Shown in pieces: positions 1-5,437 of a stretch of 6,760 nt of DNA. The translations under genes were made by a program, and so were the position numbers. The DNA is from Draconibacterium sp. Its GTDB lineage: Bacteria > Bacteroidota > Bacteroidia > Bacteroidales > Prolixibacteraceae. The stretch is from positions 1-6,760 of the forward strand of contig JAUVDE010000187.1 of NCBI GenBank assembly GCA_030595485.1, in the 5' to 3' direction. How positions within the stretch are numbered: position 1 is the first letter of the stretch; each line of letters opens with the position of its first letter. The notes beneath the pieces are model-generated. The model was not told the origin of the DNA. It saw nothing but the letters and a program-made list of their open reading frames with translations, and ran no database searches.

Positions 1-1331
1 AAAATGGGCAAAACCTACTCGACTTTACCGATTCGGAAGATTGGCATTTACAAACCGGATTTAAAGAAACATTTCAAAACGAACTGGGTGATAAATTACT
101 GGCTACCAAAAAGAAAGTATTGCTTTCATCATTAGACGAAACTATTACACAAGTTTGCGCCCTGTTTGGCTTGTTTAATCTGGAGTCGGAGCTTCCTTTT
201 TTACAAACCTTAATCGACAAAGCAGGCGAGTTAAAAACGTCACTGTCAAACGACCTTTCGAACCTTATTTTTTGGTGGAAAGAAAAGGGTTACAAATCAT
301 CGGTAAATGTAAACGAAGAGGTAAGTTCCATACGTTTGTTAACCGTTCATAAATCGAAAGGACTGGAGTTTAAAGCTGTACTTCTTCCCTACCTCAACTG
401 GGAAACAAGCTGGAGCGGAACCAATGCTCCAATTTTATGGTGTCAATCGGATAGTGCACCCTTTAATAAATTCCCATTACTTCCTGTGCAAGCCGGTACA
501 ACCATGTCGGAATCGGAATTTAAAAAGGTTTATTTCGACGAAAAAGTGAGCAACTACATCGATACACTTAACCTGGTTTATGTGGCCTTCACCCGCGCCA
601 AATCAGTTTTAATCATGAATTGCCCTGAGGCTACCGAAACAAAAAGTAAGTCTCCGAGCTCGGAAAAACCACTTCATTATTTATTGTACAAAGCACTTCA
701 AAGCCAGGTTACCCTAACCCCCTTCGAAAATTGTTTGGATGAAGAAAAGCTGGTTTTTGAATATGGTACTATTCCGCAAAGCAAGGAAAAAACACAGCAA
801 GCCAGTTCTATTCTGATTAAAAATTATCGTTTCAAAGATTTTAGTAAAAAAATAAAACTGCGCCTTTCGGGAGAAGACTTTTTAGTAGAAGATGAGAAAC
901 ACCATTCGGTTAAAAACATTGGAAAACTAATACACGAAATTTTATCGGAAATAGAAACTTCAGATGATGTTGAAATGGCATGTTTCAAAGCTTTTCATGA
1001 TGGTAAAATTGACAAGAATGAGTTGGACGAGATTCAGCAGACGATTAAAAACAATCTGGCGCTAACAGAAGTAAAACACTGGTTTGATAACACTTACAAC
1101 ATTTTAAACGAACGCGACTTATTGACACCCAATAAACTGCTTCGCCCCGACCGTATAATGACACTTGAAAATTCAGCAATTGTTGTTGATTACAAAACGG
1201 GTGCGAAAAGCGAAAAATACAACAAGCAGGTTCAACACTATGCCGAAACTTTAAAAGCTACTGGTTTTAAAAAAGTTACCGGCTATTTGTGGTATTTAAA
1301 CACAAATGAAGTTGAGAAAGTTGGTGAATAA
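1..1331 (+). CDS. AddA/RecB-like UvrD-type helicase with C-terminal PD-(D/E)XK nuclease, 5'-partial
   Basis: The frame is open from nucleotide 3 (Asn-Gly-Gln-Asn-Leu...) to TAA at 1329-1331, giving 442 visible residues. The TTG at 120 is internal and not a real start, and the N-terminal Walker A half lies outside the window. Superfamily 1 helicase motifs of the UvrD/RecB type are clear: TVHKSKGLEF at 342-371 and YVAFTRAK, with the motif VI arginine, at 579-602. The C-terminus is a RecB-family nuclease: GxxxH at 921-935, RPDR at 1143-1154, the D-x-K metal site in VVDYKTG (Asp 1188, Lys 1194), and QVQHY at 1227-1241. This order is that of AddA, the cytoplasmic subunit that unwinds and degrades DNA ends for recombination repair together with AddB. 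No addB follows, so a partner would have to be upstream or elsewhere. I leave the symbol blank because the N-terminus is unseen; an unpaired RecB-like enzyme is possible. Confidence 0.88.
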   Translation, partial: NGQNLLDFTDSEDWHLQTGFKETFQNELGDKLLATKKKVLLSSLDETITQVCALFGLFNLESELPFLQTLIDKAGELKTSLSNDLSNLIFWWKEKGYKSSVNVNEEVSSIRLLTVHKSKGLEFKAVLLPYLNWETSWSGTNAPILWCQSDSAPFNKFPLLPVQAGTTMSESEFKKVYFDEKVSNYIDTLNLVYVAFTRAKSVLIMNCPEATETKSKSPSSEKPLHYLLYKALQSQVTLTPFENCLDEEKLVFEYGTIPQSKEKTQQASSILIKNYRFKDFSKKIKLRLSGEDFLVEDEKHHSVKNIGKLIHEILSEIETSDDVEMACFKAFHDGKIDKNELDEIQQTIKNNLALTEVKHWFDNTYNILNERDLLTPNKLLRPDRIMTLENSAIVVDYKTGAKSEKYNKQVQHYAETLKATGFKKVTGYLWYLNTNEVEKVGE

Positions 1332-1420
1332 TAATTGTACAAAGTTCATTTAAGTTTATTCTTTTTGAACATTAGAAGACTTTTTGGTGTTTTATTTCAG
1401 AAACACTAAAACTTCTAGAA

Positions 1421-1837
1421 ATGGAAAGAATAGAATTTATTAAAAAATTTGCAGTTGGTGGTAGTATTTTGCTAACTACACCGATGTTATTTAATTCATG
1501 TTCCGATGATGATGAAGATTTAGTACCAACCAATCCTGATGAAGTTGTGATTAATTTGAATGCAGCATCGAGTGCAGATTTGAGTACAGTAGGAGGATTC
1601 ATTTATTCTGGAAATATAATTGTATTTCGCACAGGAGATAACGCCTATTTAGCATTATCCAAAGTATGTACACATAGCCAATGTACAGTTACTTACAACC
1701 ACGCAGCTGAGAATGTACCGTGCCCATGTCATGGTTCGAGATTTAGTACTACTGGAGCTGTTTTAAATGGTCCGGCTGCAAGTGCATTAAAAAAGTACAA
1801 TGTAAAACTGGAAGGAAATTCCTTAATAATTACGTAA
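1421..1837 (+). CDS. Rieske [2Fe-2S] lipoprotein
   Basis: This 138-residue protein carries both boxes of a bc1/b6f-type Rieske cluster site: CTHSQC (83-88) and CPCHGS (101-106). By analogy with the bovine bc1 protein, C83, H85, C101 and H104 bind the cluster and C88-C103 form a disulfide. Ser106 of the high-potential type is kept, but the following Tyr position is Phe108, which in bc1 proteins lowers the potential. The N-terminus is a short signal ending at a relaxed lipobox, LFNSC (Cys27), followed by SDDDED, resembling the Bacteroidota lipoprotein export signal. Residues 3-8 (RIEFIK) resemble a Tat motif lacking its second arginine. No cytochrome b or oxygenase gene adjoins it, so it is probably a stand-alone electron carrier with unknown partners. 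ATG 1421 is chosen because the signal begins directly there. No Shine-Dalgarno sequence is present. The 89-bp gap upstream shows no strong promoter or terminator. Confidence 0.88.
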   Translation: MERIEFIKKFAVGGSILLTTPMLFNSCSDDDEDLVPTNPDEVVINLNAASSADLSTVGGFIYSGNIIVFRTGDNAYLALSKVCTHSQCTVTYNHAAENVPCPCHGSRFSTTGAVLNGPAASALKKYNVKLEGNSLIIT

Positions 1838-1842
1838 CTAAA

Positions 1843-3168
1843 TTAATTACTCTCAATTACCTGTCCTTTTTCGCGATATAAGTCAACCTTTCCGTCTAAA
1901 AGGACAGCGATTACAGTTACTTGTTCGTCAAGCACTTTTTCGGGAACATCGATATAAACAATGCCAGGAACTGAGCTCCAGTATTGTTTCATTTTAACAT
2001 CCCAGTTTAATTTTGTGCCATTACCAACCACCCACATTCGGTTAATTTTATTTTTTATCCCTTTTAAAACCAAAGAGCCATTGGGTTTATGAGGAACATA
2101 CAAATACAAAATATCACCTTTTTTATTCGTTGAAGTTGGTCCGTAATAATGTTCAAAAGGAATTCCGGCACGTGTTTCGTAAACGGCTTCAGCATGTTTG
2201 TTTGTCCAGCGTCCCAATTCTTTTAAAATATTTACCTGTTCTTCCGGAATTGTTCCGTCGGCTTTCGGACCGATATCGAGCAACAGGTTTCCGCCTTTGT
2301 TTATGCAATCAACTAAAATTCGAATTACCTGGTTTGGTGTTTTATAATTATGGTCGTTGTGCTGAAAACCCCAACTGTCATTCATGGTCATACAAAGTTC
2401 CCAGTAACGGTTATCAGGACGCGTAATTGGTAATCCCTGTTCAGGAGTGGCATAATCGCCATAGCCTTGAATTCGGCTATTAAGAATCACATTTTTATTC
2501 CATCCACGTAAACTTTCAGCCAGTTCTTTTGCTTTCCATTTTTCAGCCGATTGCTCCCAGTCGCCATCAAACCAATATAAATCGGGCTTAAATTGTGTCG
2601 AAAGTTCTTCCAACTGACAAAAATTAAAATCAACAAATCGATTCCATTTTACCGAGTCGCTTTTATAACGTTTAATCTCGCGCGTTTTATTCGGATAATC
2701 GGGATGCGACCAATCGAGCAATGAATAATAAAGTCCTACTTTTACATCGTTTTTTCGAAGCTCTTTGGCAAAAGGCGCCACCAAATCTTTTGCGGCAGGC
2801 GATTTTTTCACAACACTTAAATCGCCACATTTTGTATCCCACAGTGCAACGCCATCGTGGTGTTTTGTGGTAAGTATCGAATATTTTGCACCACTTCCGG
2901 CAATTAATTTTGCCCATTTAGCAGCATCGTAGTTTTTTGCGGTAAAACCGTCCAGCTGTTTCATGTAATCGTCATGAGAAATGTAATCATTAAAAAACGA
3001 CCAACTTTCATCAATGCCATTCACGGAATAAATTCCCCAATGAATAAAGATACCTAGTTTGGCATCTTCAAACCACTGCATTTGTTTTTCTTTTTCCTTG
3101 CTTACTTGCTGTGCGAAAGCATTTAAAACAAGAGTGCAGCTTAATGCAAGCAATATTATTTTTCTCAT
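1843..3168 (-). CDS. secreted alpha-L-fucosidase, glycoside hydrolase family 29
   Basis: The 441-residue protein is predicted to release terminal L-fucose from glycans with retention of configuration. It starts with a Sec signal peptide, probably cleaved after AFA (residue 19), with no lipobox, so a periplasmic or secreted enzyme is expected. GH29 landmarks appear in order: WFEDAKLGIFIHWGIYS (32-48), the TKHHDG block (101-106), GLYYSLLDW (145-153), and PDLYWFDGDW (195-204), whose Asp201 is the expected nucleophile. WELCMTMNDSWGF (256-268) follows, with Glu257 as a candidate acid/base (inferred; this residue varies across GH29), then GGNLLLDIGP (292-301). Residues from about 335 on would form the small C-terminal beta domain. 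No extra carbohydrate-binding module is present. No susC/susD pair, sulfatase or regulator is nearby, so it is not in a visible polysaccharide-utilisation locus. Whether it cleaves alpha-1,2 or alpha-1,3/4 linkages cannot be told from this sequence. Confidence 0.93.
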   Translation of the reverse strand: MRKIILLALSCTLVLNAFAQQVSKEKEKQMQWFEDAKLGIFIHWGIYSVNGIDESWSFFNDYISHDDYMKQLDGFTAKNYDAAKWAKLIAGSGAKYSILTTKHHDGVALWDTKCGDLSVVKKSPAAKDLVAPFAKELRKNDVKVGLYYSLLDWSHPDYPNKTREIKRYKSDSVKWNRFVDFNFCQLEELSTQFKPDLYWFDGDWEQSAEKWKAKELAESLRGWNKNVILNSRIQGYGDYATPEQGLPITRPDNRYWELCMTMNDSWGFQHNDHNYKTPNQVIRILVDCINKGGNLLLDIGPKADGTIPEEQVNILKELGRWTNKHAEAVYETRAGIPFEHYYGPTSTNKKGDILYLYVPHKPNGSLVLKGIKNKINRMWVVGNGTKLNWDVKMKQYWSSVPGIVYIDVPEKVLDEQVTVIAVLLDGKVDLYREKGQVIESN

Positions 3169-3279
3169 ATTTATTTTTTTAACCGATTATATCTTAGAAA
3201 CTTTTATCCGAATGTAAATAAATATTTCAATCAATTCAATTACTTTCACAGTTAGTTGTATGAATTAAAAGAATTTAAA
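3169..3279. other. divergent intergenic region between fucosidase and phosphoesterase genes
   Basis: This 111-bp AT-rich gap must hold promoters for both genes. I find no full TAnnTTTG on either strand. The best rightward box is TACTTTCA at 3241-3248, with two mismatches. A TTCAAT direct repeat (3226-3231 and 3235-3240, 9-bp period) lies between the genes, too simple to call an operator. The gap also contains the in-frame TTG at 3256, rejected as the phosphoesterase start. Confidence 0.5.
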
Positions 3280-4188
3280 ATGAAAAAAATAATCTTCTTC
3301 CTGTTAATTGGTTTTTATGTAATTGGTTGCCAACCAAAACAAAATTCATCAAGTAAACCGGAGAATTCGGACGATTTCTCGTTTGTGTTTATGACAGACA
3401 TACATTTAACCGAGAAAAGAAATGCTAGAGAAGGTTTTTTACAGGCGATTGACACCATAAACAGTTTGTCTCCCGACTTTGTATTAACTGGAGGCGATAA
3501 CATTATGGATGCGCTGGGACAAACTTACGAAAGAAGCGATAGTTTGTATAATTTATACCAAGAAACCATCAAAAACCTAAATATGCCTATTTACCATTCC
3601 ATGGGAAACCACGAAGTTTTTGGGCTCTACAAAAGCAGTGGCATTTCACCAGACCATGAAGAATATGGCAAAAAATTATACGAAAACCGTTTAGCAAAGA
3701 GATATTATTCTTTTGATCATAAAAACTGGCACTTTGTTGTTTTAGACGGAATTGGCTTCACTGATAAGCGCCGATATTATGGAAAAGTAGATGAAGAACA
3801 AATCGAATGGTTGAAAAAAGATTTAGCAAAGGCTGGCAAAAAACCCATTGCCGTAAGTATCCACATTCCACTTTTAAGTATTGGTTCGCAAATAATGAAA
3901 GGGCCAAACGAAGGAATGGGCAAAGGTGAAATAATTAGCAATGCTAACGAAGTAATTGCAATTCTGGAACAGCACAATACCAAACTTGTATTGCAAGGTC
4001 ACCTACATTTTTTAGAAGATATTCAGTACAACGGCATTCATTATATTACAGGTGGAGCAGTAAGTTCGCAATGGTGGCAAGGAAAACGTTACGGCATGGA
4101 AGAAGGTTTTTTAAAAATTGATGTTTGTGGTAAAGATTTTACGTGGGAATATATTGATTTTGGCTGGGTTCCGGAAACTGAAAGCTAA
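3280..4188 (+). CDS. lipoprotein calcineurin-like metallophosphoesterase
   Basis: This 302-residue phosphoesterase has the complete dinuclear-metal motif set: D-x-H (Asp40, His42), GGDN (71-74), GNHE (109-112), a lone His195 in SIHIP, and GHLH (240-243). These define the calcineurin-like superfamily (Pfam Metallophos), which hydrolyses phosphomono- or diesters; the substrate cannot be read from the motifs. I choose ATG 3280 over the in-frame TTG at 3256 because it places a compact signal at the N-terminus: MKK, a hydrophobic run, and the lipobox VIGC (Cys17). The mature protein should be lipid-anchored outside the cytoplasm, so a role on intracellular cyclic nucleotides is unlikely. A nutrient or envelope phosphate substrate is more plausible but is inference. 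It diverges from the fucosidase across 111 bp. Its TAA overlaps the stop of the opposing yjbQ-like gene. Confidence 0.9.
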   Translation: MKKIIFFLLIGFYVIGCQPKQNSSSKPENSDDFSFVFMTDIHLTEKRNAREGFLQAIDTINSLSPDFVLTGGDNIMDALGQTYERSDSLYNLYQETIKNLNMPIYHSMGNHEVFGLYKSSGISPDHEEYGKKLYENRLAKRYYSFDHKNWHFVVLDGIGFTDKRRYYGKVDEEQIEWLKKDLAKAGKKPIAVSIHIPLLSIGSQIMKGPNEGMGKGEIISNANEVIAILEQHNTKLVLQGHLHFLEDIQYNGIHYITGGAVSSQWWQGKRYGMEEGFLKIDVCGKDFTWEYIDFGWVPETES

Positions 4189-4595
4189 CTATAAACGGTA
4201 AGTACAACTTTTCGCGCCCCACCATAATCACGAAACTCGCAAAAATAAATGCCTTGCCAGGTCCCTAAATTTAAGTGCCCTCGAGTAATAGGAATGGTAA
4301 GTTCAGCACCAATTACTGACGACTTTAAATGAGCAGGCATATCGTCGCTCCCCTCGTAGGTATGCACGTAAACGGGATCATTTTCAGGAATCATTTTATT
4401 AATAAAACCCTCAAAATCGCCTCGCACAGTTGGATCGGCATTTTCATTAAGCGTAATTCCCGCCGAAGTATGTTTAACTAAAATATGCAATAAACCTGTT
4501 TCGGGTAATTCCGCTAGACTATCTTCAATTAAACGAGTAACCAAATGATAACCACGATGAAAGCGGGGTAATGTTATTTCCTTTTGCTGAATCAT
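4185..4595 (-). CDS. yjbQ: YjbQ family protein (UPF0047; secondary thiamine-phosphate synthase)
   Basis: The 136-residue product shows the UPF0047/YjbQ signature along its whole length: HTSAGITLNENAD (42-54), His78, EGSDDMPAHLKSS (81-93), LTIPIT (99-104) and GTWQGIYFCEFRD (111-123). Family members are compact cytoplasmic trimeric proteins. Weak thiamine-phosphate synthase activity is reported for the family, but the true cellular role is unsettled. The frame stays open 21 nt further up to a TTG at 4616, but I prefer ATG 4595: it gives MIQQKEITL, matching the N-terminus and length of E. coli YjbQ, and the longer version would run into the preceding gene's stop. It lies 17 bp downstream of the DUF5808-like gene on the same strand, so the two are probably cotranscribed from the promoter at 4813-4847. 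No thiamine biosynthesis gene adjoins it. Confidence 0.92.
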   Translation of the reverse strand: MIQQKEITLPRFHRGYHLVTRLIEDSLAELPETGLLHILVKHTSAGITLNENADPTVRGDFEGFINKMIPENDPVYVHTYEGSDDMPAHLKSSVIGAELTIPITRGHLNLGTWQGIYFCEFRDYGGARKVVLTVYS

Positions 4596-4612
4596 AATTG
4601 AATTAAAAATTA

Positions 4613-4783
4613 TCAAACAAAAATTAGCAGTGCAATAAAAGCAACAAGAATAAGATAAGTAACAGGATGCCCAAAATTCAAAGTCCAGCCCATCATGCGG
4701 TTTACTTTTGGTAAAATTACACGCGAATCCTTTGGATCGAAATAAAATAAACCGAGCTTATATTTTTCAGGATTTGTATCCAT
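4613..4783 (-). CDS. small DUF5808-like membrane protein
   Basis: A 56-codon frame runs from ATG (complement of 4781-4783) to TGA (complement of 4613-4615). The product begins MDTNPEKYKLGLFYFDPKD, continues with RVILPK (21-26) and GWTLNFGHP (32-40), and ends in one hydrophobic segment, residues 41-56, that reaches the last residue. The pattern of a soluble FYFDPKD-type start, a basic patch with VILPK, GWTLNF, then a membrane helix matches my recollection of DUF5808 proteins, which have no known function. I expect a single-pass inner-membrane protein. Support for it being real: family-like motifs, an exact TAnnTTTG box 30 bp upstream of the start, and tight 17-bp spacing to yjbQ. No Shine-Dalgarno sequence is visible. 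It is short enough for gene callers to miss. The family name is from memory and needs a profile search. Confidence 0.77.
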   Translation of the reverse strand: MDTNPEKYKLGLFYFDPKDSRVILPKVNRMMGWTLNFGHPVTYLILVAFIALLIFV

Positions 4784-4961
4784 TTCAGTTTGTCATTAAT
4801 AAGGTGGAATAACAAAAGTAGAAAGTATTATGAACTATTAAAACAAAGAATCAACCATTGTAATTCTCCACTTATCTCTAAAAAACATACATTCACCTTA
4901 TAACTTTTTCGGCTCTTCAGGTAAAATCGTACTTTCCAATCACATTAAACAATTATTTATT
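4784..4961. other. divergent intergenic region between DUF5808-yjbQ and yccF
   Basis: This is the longest gene-free stretch in the window (178 bp). Its left part holds the minus-strand promoter candidate at 4813-4847. For the rightward yccF gene I see only imperfect -7 boxes: TAACTTTT at 4901-4908 (one mismatch to TAnnTTTG, no TTTG at the right distance) and TACTTTCC at 4930-4937 (two mismatches). No strong hairpin, riboswitch-like fold or further reading frame of note was found by eye. Confidence 0.6.
4813..4847 (-). promoter_or_regulatory. candidate Bacteroidota promoter for the DUF5808-yjbQ operon
   Basis: On the minus strand, TACTTTTG (complement of 4813-4820) matches the Bacteroidota -7 consensus TAnnTTTG exactly. 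A TTTG (complement of 4844-4847) lies 23 bp upstream, slightly farther than the roughly 20 bp usual for the -33 element. Transcription would start a few bases downstream, leaving a leader of about 25 nt before the ATG at 4783. Position and orientation fit; the long spacer keeps this tentative. Confidence 0.5.
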
Positions 4962-5330
4962 ATGAAATTCCTTGGAAACATTATTTGGTTAGTATTTGGG
5001 GGCTTTGCCATATTTTTAGAATACATACTGGCCGGGCTGGCACTTTGTATTACAATTGTTGGTATTCCTTTTGGCATTCAATCGTTTAAACTGGGCATTT
5101 TGGCACTTTGGCCATTCGGACAAGACATTGAATACATGGATTATGCTCCGGGCTGCCTCTCGACAGTTATGAATATCATCTGGTTCTTTATTGGTGGAAT
5201 TTGGATAATGCTTACCCACTTATTTTTCGGATTATTACTTACAATAACAATAATAGGAATTCCATGGGGAAGGCAGCATTTTAAAATGGCATCGTTGGCC
5301 TTAACTCCATTTGGCCGAAAATTGGTTTAA
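4962..5330 (+). CDS. yccF: YccF domain-containing inner-membrane protein
   Basis: The 122-residue protein is strongly hydrophobic and consists of two tandem copies of the YccF (formerly DUF307) unit. Copy 1 spans residues 6-53 and copy 2 residues 71-118. Both begin NIIW, carry a G-x-L core and the signature GIPFG (34-38) or GIPWG (99-103), then Q-x-FK, LAL and PFG. The copies align without gaps at a 65-residue offset, and I count 27 identities in 48. Each should contribute a pair of membrane-embedded hydrophobic segments separated by the charged linker QDIEYMDYAPG (54-64). E. coli YccF is a somewhat longer inner-membrane protein, also of unclear function. The gene stands alone, divergent from DUF5808-yjbQ and followed by a stem-loop 3 bp after its stop. 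The ATG gives the usual MKFLGNIIW start; no Shine-Dalgarno site is present. Confidence 0.88.
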   Translation: MKFLGNIIWLVFGGFAIFLEYILAGLALCITIVGIPFGIQSFKLGILALWPFGQDIEYMDYAPGCLSTVMNIIWFFIGGIWIMLTHLFFGLLLTITIIGIPWGRQHFKMASLALTPFGRKLV

Positions 5331-5333
5331 AAA

Positions 5334-5351
5334 TTAATGGGCAGCCATTAA
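5334..5351 (+). terminator. stem-loop just after yccF, possible 3'-end hairpin
   Basis: A perfect 7-bp inverted repeat (TTAATGG at 5334-5340, CCATTAA at 5345-5351) encloses a GCAG tetraloop and begins 3 bp after the yccF stop. The position suggests a transcript 3' end. No U-run follows directly; the nearest T-rich tract is at 5378-5386. Intrinsic termination is therefore unproven, and RNA stabilisation is equally possible. Confidence 0.35.
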
Positions 5352-5381
5352 CTAGTATTAAAACAACAATATCAAGTTTCT

Positions 5382-5401
5382 TTTTTGATTCAAATCAAAA
5401 A
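5382..5401. promoter_or_regulatory. FNR/CRP-type palindromic operator
   Basis: TTTTTGATT and AATCAAAAA form a perfect 9-bp inverted repeat around a CA spacer. Its core at 5385-5398, TTGATTCAAATCAA, fits the FNR consensus TTGAT-N4-ATCAA at every defined position. The centre (5391.5) is 46 bp before the ADP-ribosylglycohydrolase ATG and about 31 bp before the TAATTTTG box, where a class II activator of the CRP/FNR family would sit. No such regulator is encoded in the window, so the cognate protein is unknown. An A/T-only flank also allows a weak hairpin, but the 2-nt loop argues against a terminator. Confidence 0.55.
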
Positions 5402-5422
5402 TTCACTTATTTTTAAGCAAAC

Positions 5423-5430
5423 TAATTTTG
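5423..5430 (+). promoter_or_regulatory. TAnnTTTG -7 element of the ADP-ribosylglycohydrolase gene
   Basis: TAATTTTG matches the Bacteroidota -7 consensus exactly and ends 7 bp before the ATG at 5438. No TTTG lies about 20 bp upstream; the nearest (5384-5387) is 35 bp away and falls inside the FNR-type palindrome. If used, transcription would begin within a few bases of the start codon, giving a leaderless or nearly leaderless mRNA. Confidence 0.45.
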
Positions 5431-5437
5431 CTAAACC

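Noticed and set aside
120..122. TTG as a possible start of the helicase-nuclease gene
   Set aside because: The same frame is open without a stop from nucleotide 3, and the protein there reads smoothly into the helicase region; the gene simply enters from outside the window.
1344..1370. GTTCA/TGAAC inverted repeat after the helicase gene as a terminator
   Set aside because: Only a 5-bp stem with a 17-nt loop and no T-run after it; too weak to call.
1364..1400. TTTG ... TATTTCAG as a Rieske promoter
   Set aside because: The -7 box has two mismatches to TAnnTTTG and the spacer is about 25 bp, too long to be persuasive.
2130..2426. 98-codon plus-strand frame inside the fucosidase gene
   Set aside because: It is a shadow frame opposite well-conserved GH29 sequence and encodes nothing recognisable.
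3256..3279. Upstream TTG start adding eight residues to the phosphoesterase
   Set aside because: It would put charged residues ahead of a normal lipoprotein signal that begins exactly at ATG 3280.
4789..4800. Three-codon upstream frame (Met-Thr-Asn-stop) just before the DUF5808-like gene
   Set aside because: So short a frame is expected by chance in AT-rich DNA, and nothing suggests translational control.
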